From Isoptericola halalbus (lineage in GTDB: Bacteria; Actinomycetota; Actinomycetes; Actinomycetales; Cellulomonadaceae), in the NCBI GenBank assembly GCA_009663185.1, contig VJZX01000004.1:61544-125543 (forward strand): a stretch of 64,000 nt of DNA, written 5' to 3'. Below the pieces are notes generated by a model that was given only the letters and a program-made list of their open reading frames with translations, searched no databases and had not been told where the DNA came from. Every line of letters begins with the position of its first letter. The stretch's first letter is position 1. Shown here piece by piece: positions 29,612 through 38,126 of the stretch. The translations under genes and the position numbers were made by a program.

Positions 29612-31246
29612 TCAGTGCGCGAAGTGCCGCGTCCCCGTGAGGTACATCGTCACGCCCGCAGCCTTGGCCGCCTCGATCACCTCGGCGTCGCGGATCGATC
29701 CTCCGGGCTGCACGACGGCGCGCACTCCGGCGTCGAGCAGCACCTGCAGCCCGTCGGCGAAGGGGAAGAACGCGTCGGATGCCGCGACCGCGCCGCGGGC
29801 GCGCTCGATCGGTCCGGACTCACCGTCGGCGAGCGTGTTGGCCCGCTCCACGGACAGGCGGCACGAGTCGACGCGGTTGACCTGTCCCATGCCGATGCCG
29901 ACGGCGGCGCCGTCCGCGGCGAGCAGGATCGCGTTCGACTTGGCCGCGCGCACGGCGCGCCAGGCGAAGACGAGGTCGGCGAGCGTGGCCTCGTCGGCGG
30001 GCTCGCCCGCGGCGAGGGTCCACGACGCCGGGTCGTCGCCCTCGGCCTGGAAGCGGTCGACCTCCTGGATCAGCAGGCCGCCCGAGACGGGGCGCATCTC
30101 GACCGGGGCCGACGGGGCACCGTCGACGACGAGCAGGCGGATGTTCTTCTTGGCCTGCAGGACCTCGAGCGCCTCGGGCTCGTAGCCCGGCGCCACGACG
30201 ACCTCGGTGAACACCGGGGCGATCTGCTCCGCCGCGGCCTTCGTCACGACGCGGTTGGCCGCGATCACGCCACCGAACGCCGAGACCGGGTCGGTCGCGT
30301 GCGCCCGCGCGTGCGCCTCGGCGACGTCGGCACCCACCGCGATCCCGCACGGGTTGGCGTGCTTGATGATGGCGACGGCCGGCTCGGAGTGGTCGTGGGC
30401 GGCGCGCCACGCGGCGTCGGCGTCGACGTAGTTGTTGTAGCTCATGGCCTTGCCGTGCAGCAGGGTCGCGCGGGCGAGGCCGGACGTGCTGTCCGTGCGG
30501 GTGTACAGCGCGGCCTTCTGGTGGGGGTTCTCGCCGTAGCGCAGCACGTCCGCGCGGTCCCACGTGGCAGCCGCGAAGTCTGGCATGAAGCTGGAGAGCG
30601 CCTCGTCGTCGGGCGCGTACGAGCTGGCGAACCAGGACGCCACCGCGACGTCGTACTGCGCGGTGTGCGCGAACGCGGCGGCCGCGAGGCGCTTGCGCTC
30701 CGCGAACGTGAAGCCACCGGCCTGCACGGCGGCGACGACATCGTCGTACCTGGCGGGGTCGACGACGGCGGCGACGCTCGGGTGGTTCTTCGCGGCGGCA
30801 CGGACCATGGAGGGGCCGCCGATGTCGATCGGCTCGACGGTCGCGTCGGGCGCGGCGCCCGACGCGACCGTCGCGACGAACGGGTAGAGGCTGACGACGA
30901 CGAGCTCGAACGTCTCGATCCCGAGCTCGTCGAGCTGCGCGAGGTGGTCGGCCTTGCGGGTGTCGGCGAGGATGCCGGCGTGCACGCGCGGGTGCAGCGT
31001 CTTGACGCGGCCCTCGAGGCACTCGGGGAAGCCGGTGAGGTCCTCGACCTTGGTGACGGGCACGCCGGACTCGGCGATGCGGGACGCGGTGGACCCGGTC
31101 GAGACGAGCTCGACGCCGGCCGTGTGCAGGGCGGTGGCGAGCTCGACCAGGCCCGTCTTGTCGTACACGCTGAGCAGGGCCCGCTTCACGGGACGCTGCG
31201 CGTCGTCGGACAGCTGGACGTCGGGGAGGGTAGGTGCGCCGGACAT
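29612..31246 (-). CDS. purH: Bifunctional AICAR formyltransferase / IMP cyclohydrolase
   Basis: Carries out the last two steps of IMP synthesis. 544 residues: N-terminal MGS-like cyclohydrolase domain ([35 protein letters not shown]) and C-terminal AICAR transformylase domain with [19 protein letters not shown], the signature [13 protein letters not shown] and a C-terminal RHFAH. GAGGAG precedes the ATG at 31246. It follows purN by 158 bp, and that gap folds as a ZTP riboswitch, so expression should rise when ZTP accumulates during 10-formyl-THF shortage. Confidence 0.97.
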   Translation of the reverse strand: MSGAPTLPDVQLSDDAQRPVKRALLSVYDKTGLVELATALHTAGVELVSTGSTASRIAESGVPVTKVEDLTGFPECLEGRVKTLHPRVHAGILADTRKADHLAQLDELGIETFELVVVSLYPFVATVASGAAPDATVEPIDIGGPSMVRAAAKNHPSVAAVVDPARYDDVVAAVQAGGFTFAERKRLAAAAFAHTAQYDVAVASWFASSYAPDDEALSSFMPDFAAATWDRADVLRYGENPHQKAALYTRTDSTSGLARATLLHGKAMSYNNYVDADAAWRAAHDHSEPAVAIIKHANPCGIAVGADVAEAHARAHATDPVSAFGGVIAANRVVTKAAAEQIAPVFTEVVVAPGYEPEALEVLQAKKNIRLLVVDGAPSAPVEMRPVSGGLLIQEVDRFQAEGDDPASWTLAAGEPADEATLADLVFAWRAVRAAKSNAILLAADGAAVGIGMGQVNRVDSCRLSVERANTLADGESGPIERARGAVAASDAFFPFADGLQVLLDAGVRAVVQPGGSIRDAEVIEAAKAAGVTMYLTGTRHFAH

Positions 31247-31279
31247 GAGGTCTCCTCGGGAAGGTTCCTTCGCGGAAAC

Positions 31280-31363
31280 CCTGGCACCCAGGCGGGCGGC
31301 GCGCATCGTGGGTCTGCTCGGCCGCTCCCCGGTGGTGCCCCACCCTCGCCAGTCACGGCCGGG
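31280..31363 (-). ncRNA. ZTP (pfl-motif) riboswitch in the purH leader
   Basis: On the purH strand the leader carries GGCCGTGACTGGCG, a GGTGG/CCACC hairpin, CCGGGGAGCGGCC and, 34 bases later, CCGCCTGGGTGCC. These are the conserved halves of the pfl aptamer, which senses ZTP/ZMP and typically controls purH and folate genes. There is about 35 nt between the aptamer and the ATG, with no clear terminator, so control of translation initiation is likely. Confidence 0.85.
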
Positions 31364-31404
31364 AGCGAGTCTAGCGGTGCGGCGACGCCGGGACGAGGCG
31401 AGCG

Positions 31405-32046
31405 TCAGCCGACGATCGCCTGACGTCCCTCGACGCGCAGCCCCTCACGCGCGATACGCCCGACCGTCTCGACCAGGAGCGCGCGCTCGGCGACCTTGAT
31501 GCGCTCGTGCAGCGTCGCCTCGTCGTCGCCCTCGACCACGGGCACGGCCGTCTGAGCGACGATCGGCCCCGTGTCGACGCCCGTGTCGACGACGTGCACG
31601 GTGCACCCCGTGACCTTGACCCCGTACGCGAGCGCGTCACGCACGCCGTGCGCGCCCGCGAACGACGGCAGCAGCGCGGGGTGCGTGTTGACGATCCGGC
31701 CGGCGAACCGGTCGACGAACGACGGCGCGAGGATGCGCATGAAGCCGGCCAGCACCACGTAGTCGGGCTGGAAGACGGCGACGGCCTCGGAGACGCCGAT
31801 GTTCCACGCCGCGCGGTCGGCGAAGTCGGCTGGGGCGACGACGACGGACGCGACGCCGGCCTCGCGCGCGAGGTCGAGCGCACCGGCGTCGGGCTTGTCG
31901 GACACGACGCCGACGACGCGCGCCCCGTAGCCCGGGTTGTCGTGCGCGGCGAGCAGCGCTGCGAGGTTGGACCCTCCCCCGGATGCCAAGACGACCAGGC
32001 GGGCGTGCGCGGTGGACTCGACGGGGTGACCGGAGGGCGTCTGCAC
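31405..32046 (-). CDS. purN: Phosphoribosylglycinamide formyltransferase
   Basis: Transfers a formyl group from 10-formyl-THF to GAR in purine synthesis. 213 residues: [19 protein letters not shown] (phosphate loop), [35 protein letters not shown] region with catalytic Asn and His in NTHPALLP, and Asp in [11 protein letters not shown]. The GTG at 32046 opens about 15 residues before the domain. It lies 35 bp after the DUF6350 gene and upstream of purH, a conserved actinobacterial order. Confidence 0.96.
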   Translation of the reverse strand: MQTPSGHPVESTAHARLVVLASGGGSNLAALLAAHDNPGYGARVVGVVSDKPDAGALDLAREAGVASVVVAPADFADRAAWNIGVSEAVAVFQPDYVVLAGFMRILAPSFVDRFAGRIVNTHPALLPSFAGAHGVRDALAYGVKVTGCTVHVVDTGVDTGPIVAQTAVPVVEGDDEATLHERIKVAERALLVETVGRIAREGLRVEGRQAIVG

Positions 32047-32081
32047 GGGCCCACCCTAGCGCCGGGGCCGCGTCGTCCCGG

Positions 32082-33311
32082 CTAGCTCTGGGCGAACCCG
32101 CCGCTCGCTCGTACGCGGGCCCCGGCCAGCACGAGGGCGGCGCCCACGCCGACCTCGCCCGCCACGACGGCGCCGACCAGGATAGGGTCCGCCCCGACGT
32201 CCGCGAGGCGTCCCGGGCCGACCGCTCCCCCGGCCCACCACTGGAGCAAGCCGGTGGCGACTCCCGCCGCGAGCACGACGCCGACGGTCACCCACGCCAG
32301 ATCGGTCCATCGCACACGGTCCGGGTCGAGCGACCGCCACCCGTACCACCCGCCGAGCGCGCCGCACCCGACGACGACCGCCGGCAGCCATGCTGCAAGC
32401 GGGGAGGACCAGTCCGGACCGGGCAGCGCGCCCAGGATCGGCAGCGCGGGCAGCGGTCCCGCCGTCGTGCCCGCCGCGGCGAACGACGTCTCCTGACCGA
32501 CGGCGAACCCGGGTCCGGCGAGCCACGCGACGGCCCAGAGCACGAGGTTGGGCAGCAGGGCGAGCTGCGCGACAGCGAGCACGACGCCCCCGATCCATCC
32601 CGGCTCGAGGCTCGCGACGATGTCGTCCGACGTCGTCCGGCCCGCGAGAGCCCACACGCCCATGAGCGCCGCCCCGACCCCGAGGAGCGCGACCGTGGCC
32701 GCTCCCCCGGCGCGCAGCCCGAGGCGCAGGACGTCGGGCAGGGAGCGCTCGAGCCACGCCGGGACGGGCCCAGGCCCGTCCGTGGCCCTGAGGATGCCGA
32801 GGCCCGCGCCGGCGCCGCCGACGACGCCCCCGGCGAGCAGCCCGAGCACGGCCCGCATGCCGGGCTCCGCGTCGGTACCGGCGGTCAGGAGTACCGCCAC
32901 GCCCGTGGTCGCGGCGGCGTAGGCGGCGGTGCCGCCGCACCAGGCGGCGAAGGTCGGGAACGCCGAACGCTTCGCCGACACGTAGACCGTGAACAGGGCC
33001 AGGGCACCGATGCCCAGGGGAACCACGGTGACCGTTCCGACGCCCGCGGCGAGCGGCACCCCGTGCCCGAGCAGCCACAGGCCGGCGGCGACGCCCGCGG
33101 CGGAGGCGAGGTCACCGGAGTCGGCCCCCGTACCCACCGCCGCCAGGAGCGCGAGCAGCGCCACCACGGCGAACGACAGGACGAGGCCTTGCAGAGCTGC
33201 CCACCCGCCCGAGACGACGGCTCCGAAGCGGTAGCCAGGCAGGGGGAGGCGTCGGCCGGCCGGGGCCTGCTCGACGGTCCGGGCGGTGCTCGTGGTGCGG
33301 GTGGTGCTCAC
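32082..33311 (-). CDS. DUF6350 polytopic membrane protein
   Basis: 409-residue protein with about ten hydrophobic segments rich in Ala, Gly and Val. The N-terminal part GGWAALQGLVLSFAVVALLALLA and the downstream NAxx-free repeated GxG pattern fit the DUF6350 family, which sits between sucD and purN across actinobacteria. Function unknown. The GTG at 33311 is used because it begins just before the soluble N-terminal stretch; codons further upstream would run into the hairpin region at 33361-33448. Confidence 0.8.
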   Translation of the reverse strand: MSTTRTTSTARTVEQAPAGRRLPLPGYRFGAVVSGGWAALQGLVLSFAVVALLALLAAVGTGADSGDLASAAGVAAGLWLLGHGVPLAAGVGTVTVVPLGIGALALFTVYVSAKRSAFPTFAAWCGGTAAYAAATTGVAVLLTAGTDAEPGMRAVLGLLAGGVVGGAGAGLGILRATDGPGPVPAWLERSLPDVLRLGLRAGGAATVALLGVGAALMGVWALAGRTTSDDIVASLEPGWIGGVVLAVAQLALLPNLVLWAVAWLAGPGFAVGQETSFAAAGTTAGPLPALPILGALPGPDWSSPLAAWLPAVVVGCGALGGWYGWRSLDPDRVRWTDLAWVTVGVVLAAGVATGLLQWWAGGAVGPGRLADVGADPILVGAVVAGEVGVGAALVLAGARVRASGGFAQS

Positions 33312-33360
33312 GCGCTCATCGTCACCCGGGGGTGGTGGCGAGGGCGCCCGCACACGCCGA

Positions 33361-33448
33361 GACGGCGAACGGTCGCCGGGAGGGCGAGCGCGCACCGTCC
33401 CCAGCCGGGGTGCGGCCCGCTCAGCTCTCCCGGCGACCGTTCGCCGTC
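33361..33448. terminator. Two-tier hairpin with perfect 22-bp outer stem after sucD
   Basis: Arms 33361-33382 and 33427-33448 (starting GACGGCGAACGGTCGCC) are exact complements. The 44-base interior contains a second hairpin (CGCACC/GGTGCG with inner CCCC/GGGG). It starts 10 bases beyond the sucD stop and should end the sucCD transcript before DUF6350-purN-purH. Confidence 0.65.
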
Positions 33449-33458
33449 GTGCGCGGGA

Positions 33459-34340
<882 letters not shown>

Positions 34341-34377
34341 GTCTGTGTCTGCTTCTCTCTCGAAGTCTCGGGCGGGC

Positions 34378-35544
34378 TCAGGCGTTGGCCAGCTCGGCCG
34401 CCTTGTCGGCGCCGCCGTCCATGGTCTCGGCCAGGGTCACGAGCGGGTGGTTCGCGTGCTCGAGGATCCGGCGGCCCTCCTCGACGTTGTTGCCGTCGAG
34501 ACGGACGACGAGCGGCTTGTTCTCCTTCTCGCCCAGGATCTCGAGGGCCTGCACGATGCCGTTCGCGACGGCGTCGCACGCGGTGATGCCGCCGAAGACG
34601 TTGACGAACACGCTCTTGACCTGGGGGTCGGACAGGATCACGTCGAGCCCCGCGGCCATGACGGCCGCGGACGCGCCGCCGCCGATGTCGAGGAAGTTGG
34701 CGGGCTTGACGCCACCGTGCTTCTCGCCCGCGTACGCGACGACGTCGAGCGTGCTCATGACGAGGCCCGCGCCGTTGCCGATGATGCCGACCTCGCCGTC
34801 GAGCTTGACGTAGTTGAGGTCGTTCTCCTTGGCCTTGATCTCGAGCGGGTCGGTCTCGTCCCGGTCGACGAGCGCCTCGTGCTCGGCGTGGCGGAACGAC
34901 GCGTTCTCGTCGAGCGAGACCTTGCCGTCGAGCGCGACGATCGCACCGTCCTCGGTCTTGACCAGCGGGTTGACCTCGACGAGCGTGGCGTCCTCGGCGG
35001 CGTAGACGGTCCACAGCTTCTGGATGACGTCGGCGACCTGGTCCTTGAGGTCGTCCGGGAAGCCCGCGGCCTCGACGATCTCGGCGGCCTTCTCCGCGTC
35101 GATGCCCATCGTCGGGTCGACGGCGATCTTCGCGAGCGCCTCGGGACGCTCGACGGCGAGCTGCTCGATCTCCATGCCGCCCTCGACCGAGCACATCGCC
35201 AGGTAGGAGCGGTCCGCGCGGTCCAGCAGCACCGAGAAGTAGTACTCCTCGGCGATCTTGGCGCCCTCCGCGATCATGACGCGGTGGACCGTGTGCCCCT
35301 TGATGTCCATGCCGAGGATCTCGGAGGCCTTCTCGGCCGCCTCCTCGGGCGAGTGGGCGAGCTTGACGCCGCCCGCCTTGCCGCGGCCACCGGTCTTGAC
35401 CTGGGCCTTGACGACAACGGTGCCGCCGCCCAGCTGCTCTGCGGCCGCCCGGGCCTCCTCGGGGGTCGTCGCGACGACGCCCCCGAGCACGGGCACGCCG
35501 TGCTTCTCGAAGATGTCGCGCGCCTGGTATTCGAACAGGTCCAC
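34378..35544 (-). CDS. sucC: Succinyl-CoA synthetase beta subunit
   Basis: ATP-grasp nucleotide-binding subunit, 388 residues: N-terminal [57 protein letters not shown] and [19 protein letters not shown]. The GTG at 35544 gives the standard N-terminus. It is the promoter-proximal gene of sucCD. Two inverted repeats lie in its 230-bp upstream region, which is shared with the divergent HTH gene. Confidence 0.97.
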   Translation of the reverse strand: MDLFEYQARDIFEKHGVPVLGGVVATTPEEARAAAEQLGGGTVVVKAQVKTGGRGKAGGVKLAHSPEEAAEKASEILGMDIKGHTVHRVMIAEGAKIAEEYYFSVLLDRADRSYLAMCSVEGGMEIEQLAVERPEALAKIAVDPTMGIDAEKAAEIVEAAGFPDDLKDQVADVIQKLWTVYAAEDATLVEVNPLVKTEDGAIVALDGKVSLDENASFRHAEHEALVDRDETDPLEIKAKENDLNYVKLDGEVGIIGNGAGLVMSTLDVVAYAGEKHGGVKPANFLDIGGGASAAVMAAGLDVILSDPQVKSVFVNVFGGITACDAVANGIVQALEILGEKENKPLVVRLDGNNVEEGRRILEHANHPLVTLAETMDGGADKAAELANA

Positions 35545-35586
35545 CCTGCTGCGTCCTTCCGTTGATGCGCCGTGTGCGGCTCGGTC

Positions 35587-35670
35587 GATGTCTCGACGTC
35601 AAGACATCTCGGCCCAGAGTAGTCCGGGAGCGACGCCGGGCCTATCCCCACCCCAGGGTCTACACCCTGG
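35587..35670. promoter_or_regulatory. Inverted repeats in the sucC upstream region
   Basis: GATGTCT-N8-AGACATC (35587-35608) and CCAGGGT-CTAC-ACCCTGG (35653-35670). The first lies 43 bases upstream of the sucC start and could bind a carbon-status regulator; the second may be an operator or a small hairpin. Neither matches the HTH-gene palindromes further right. Confidence 0.45.
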
Positions 35671-35729
35671 ACGTGACAGATTCCACACGATCTCCGGCCG
35701 ACGCGACGCAGCCTGCGCCGCCACGGTGC

Positions 35730-35773
35730 GTCAACCCGGGTTGACGGTACGAGCGACGTCAACATAGGTTGAC
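35730..35773. promoter_or_regulatory. Twin palindromic operators of the HTH/Clp_N operon
   Basis: GTCAACCCGGGTTGAC (35730-35745, perfect) and GTCAACATAGGTTGAC (35758-35773, perfect 6-bp arms) have centres 28 bp apart. The second covers TAGGTT, a -10 candidate seven bases before the ATG at 35778, so binding would block a leaderless promoter. The likely binder is the small HTH protein encoded directly downstream. Confidence 0.75.
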
Positions 35774-35777
35774 ACCT

Positions 35778-35981
35778 ATGACCCAGCAGACGCTCGCCTC
35801 CGCTGCGGGCGACGACCCCGCCCAGGGACTGCGCGCCGTGCGCTCCCTGCGCGAGCTCGCCGACCGCCTCGAGGCGCTCCAGGTGGAACGTGCCCGCGCG
35901 CTCGGGTGGTCGTGGCAGCAGATCGCCGACCACCTCGGCGTCACCAAGCAGGCCGTCAACAAGAAGCACGGCAGGAGGTAG
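35778..35981 (+). CDS. Small HTH protein, probable autorepressor
   Basis: 67 residues. After a helical segment (AVRSLRELADRLEALQVERARAL) comes an HTH reading GWSWQQIADHLGVTKQAV and a basic tail NKKHGRR. The ATG at 35778 is chosen because a leaderless promoter ends there and no ribosome site exists upstream. It is followed after two bases by the Clp_N gene, whose ribosome site (GGAGG) lies in its last codons; the two genes are cotranscribed. Two GTCAAC/GTTGAC palindromes directly upstream imply autoregulation. Small HTH genes of this type often precede Clp_N genes in actinobacteria; the signal that releases it is unknown. Confidence 0.8.
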   Translation: MTQQTLASAAGDDPAQGLRAVRSLRELADRLEALQVERARALGWSWQQIADHLGVTKQAVNKKHGRR

Positions 35982-35983
35982 TC

Positions 35984-36529
35984 ATGTTCGAGAGGTTCAG
36001 CAAAGACGCGCGCGCCGTCGTCGTCGAGGCGCAGACCGTCGCCCGACAGGTCGGGACGTCGTCGATCGACACGCGTCACCTGCTCGTCGCGGTCGCCGAG
36101 GCACCCGGGCCGGCGCTCGACGCGCTGCGCGCCGCGGGCCTGGACCCGGCGGCCGTCGCGGTGGACGCTCGCTCAGACCTCACCTCGGGCGGGCTCGACG
36201 CCGAGGCGCTCGCCTCGCTCGGGATCGACCTCGACTCCGTCCGGCGCCAGGCCGACGCGACGTTCGGCACCGGCGCCCTCGAGCGTGGAGGCCGCAAGCA
36301 CCGCAAGGGCCACATCCCGTTCACGCCCGATGCCAAGAAGGCGCTCGAGCTCGCGCTGCGCGAGGCGATCCGGCTCGCGGACACGGGTATCGACGGGGGG
36401 CACCTGCTGCTCGGCATCCTGCGCGCCGACTGCCCGGCGGGTCGCGTCCTCGAGGCCGCGCTGCACGACGCCGGCACGGACGTCCCGGCCCTGCGCACCG
36501 CCGTCGAGGAGCAGCGCACGGCCGCCTGA
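35984..36529 (+). CDS. Stand-alone double Clp_N domain protein (ClpC2-like)
   Basis: 181 residues consisting of two Clp_N repeats and no AAA+ ATPase. Repeat 1 runs from MFERFSKDARAVVVEAQTVA through DTRHLLVAVAEA; repeat 2 from IPFTPDAKKALELALREAIRLAD through DGGHLLLGIL. A charged linker (RGGRKHRKGH) joins them. In ClpC the same domain binds substrates, adaptors and phospho-arginine, and is the target of cyclomarin-type antibiotics. A free copy could act as adaptor, decoy or sensor, as proposed for mycobacterial ClpC2. GGAGGTAGTC precedes the ATG. It is cotranscribed with the HTH gene and ends 16 bp from a convergent phosphatase gene. Confidence 0.85.
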   Translation: MFERFSKDARAVVVEAQTVARQVGTSSIDTRHLLVAVAEAPGPALDALRAAGLDPAAVAVDARSDLTSGGLDAEALASLGIDLDSVRRQADATFGTGALERGGRKHRKGHIPFTPDAKKALELALREAIRLADTGIDGGHLLLGILRADCPAGRVLEAALHDAGTDVPALRTAVEEQRTAA

Positions 36530-36545
36530 CACCTACTGGACGCGC

Positions 36546-38021
36546 TCAGCGCGCCGGGCCAGGCTCGAGCGTCCTCTGCGCCTCGGTGGTCCACTGCACC
36601 AGCAGGAGCGTCGCGTCGTCCTGCAGCACGTCGTGCTGGTGGTGCAGGACCGCTCGCACGACTCGGTCGATGACTTCGGGCAGCGGGATGCCGAGCGTCG
36701 TCTCCCGCTCGAGGATGTCGACGAGGCGTGGCATGCCGAACACCTGACCGTCCTCGTCCCGGGCCTCGGGAATGCCGTCGGTGAACAGGACCACCGTGTC
36801 GCCCGGCTCGAGCTGCTCCTCCCCCACCGTGACGCCCGACCGGGGCTCGAGCCCGAGCAGCGGTCGCCGCCCGCTCGCGAGCTTCCTCACCACATGACCG
36901 CCGCGCATCACGAGAGGGCTGGGGTGACCGGCGATGAGGTACCGCAGATGCCCGGTGACCGTGTCGAGCTCGCCGAGCACCGCCGACGCGTAGACCGCTC
37001 CGCCGAACTGCGCCGTGAGCGTCCGGTGGACGGACTCAGCCTGCTCGAGGAGGCCCTTGCCGTTGCGGCGGGCACTCCGGTAGGCCGCGAGCGCCGCCGC
37101 CGACGCGAGGCCTGCGGACAGGTCGTGACCCGTGGCGTCGAGGATCGCCAAGGACGCCGACGACGGGCCCAGCGCGTAGTCGAAGACGTCGCCGCCCACC
37201 TCGTAGGCGGGCTCGAGACGTCCCGCGACGACGACGGAGTCCGTTCCGGCGGTCAGCGGCGGCAGCAGGCTCCAGACGAGCTCGGCCTCGGTCGTGCGCG
37301 CGCGGCGGCGCCGGACGCGGTCGAGCCCGTCGCCGTACGCGTCGAGCGCGGTGATCAGGTGCCCGAGGAAGTGGGCGAACCACCAGCACTGCCGCCGTAG
37401 CGCCGGGTCCTCCAGGTCGCCCTCGTCGGTCACGGCCACCCGCAGCACGCCGACCCGTTCGACGCCGTCGATGATCGGCACCCACAGGCACGGCCTCCCG
37501 TCGCCGGCTGACGGGACCGTCTCCAGCATGCGGAACGCGCGGCCGCCGATCGTGCCCTCGATCGGCATCACCTCGCCGCCCGGCCCTGACCGCCCGTCCA
37601 GCGGCACGAGCATGCGGAACTGGTAGTCGACGACGTAGACGCGGGCTCGGAGGCCGAGCCGTGCCGCGGCGGCGTCGACGGCGTCGGGGATGCTCTCGGG
37701 CGGCACGAGGTGCGTCCCGAGCAGGAGCTCGACGAGCGCCGCGAGGGGGCCCTCGGACAGCTCGGTGTCGCCCGCGGCCAGCCGGTCGGGTTCGAGCTCC
37801 AGTCGGAGCGCGTCGCCCAGCAGCATGTCGACGGCCAGGGTGAGCAGGTCGCGCTCGGGGGGCGGGAGGACGGCCGAGCCGTCGAGGAACTCGTGCACGG
37901 CGTCGAGCCCTGACCGGCCACCGATCGAGCGGTAGTGGGACCACACCTCGTCGACGGTCGCGCTCGCACGGGTCAAGGCGCCGCGGATGCGACGGCGCAG
38001 CGTCTCATCGGTGCGGGGCAT
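36546..38021 (-). CDS. SpoIIE-type PP2C phosphatase with GAF-like sensor region
   Basis: 491 residues. The C-terminal RsbU/SpoIIE phosphatase domain shows metal-binding acidic motifs GGDVFDYALG, DATGHDLSAGLAS, VLFTDGIPEARDE and DDATLLLVQW. The region before it (about 95-220) looks like a GAF sensor: LGLRARVYVVDYQFRMLVPL and CLWVPIIDGVERVGVLRVAV. The N-terminal 90 residues are helical and unassigned. Such proteins dephosphorylate anti-sigma-factor antagonists in general stress control, but no RsbV/RsbW-like gene is adjacent, so the partner is unknown. It follows pcrA by 105 bp in the same direction. Confidence 0.9.
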   Translation of the reverse strand: MPRTDETLRRRIRGALTRASATVDEVWSHYRSIGGRSGLDAVHEFLDGSAVLPPPERDLLTLAVDMLLGDALRLELEPDRLAAGDTELSEGPLAALVELLLGTHLVPPESIPDAVDAAAARLGLRARVYVVDYQFRMLVPLDGRSGPGGEVMPIEGTIGGRAFRMLETVPSAGDGRPCLWVPIIDGVERVGVLRVAVTDEGDLEDPALRRQCWWFAHFLGHLITALDAYGDGLDRVRRRRARTTEAELVWSLLPPLTAGTDSVVVAGRLEPAYEVGGDVFDYALGPSSASLAILDATGHDLSAGLASAAALAAYRSARRNGKGLLEQAESVHRTLTAQFGGAVYASAVLGELDTVTGHLRYLIAGHPSPLVMRGGHVVRKLASGRRPLLGLEPRSGVTVGEEQLEPGDTVVLFTDGIPEARDEDGQVFGMPRLVDILERETTLGIPLPEVIDRVVRAVLHHQHDVLQDDATLLLVQWTTEAQRTLEPGPAR

Positions 38022-38126
38022 CGGGCCGCCTCCTCCGACCCTCAGGGCCGACGGACCGGGCGGTCGTCAGCGGGACTGCCATGGTCCAGCATCACGCCAA
38101 CCGCGGGGTCGCGCGAGCGCAGTACG

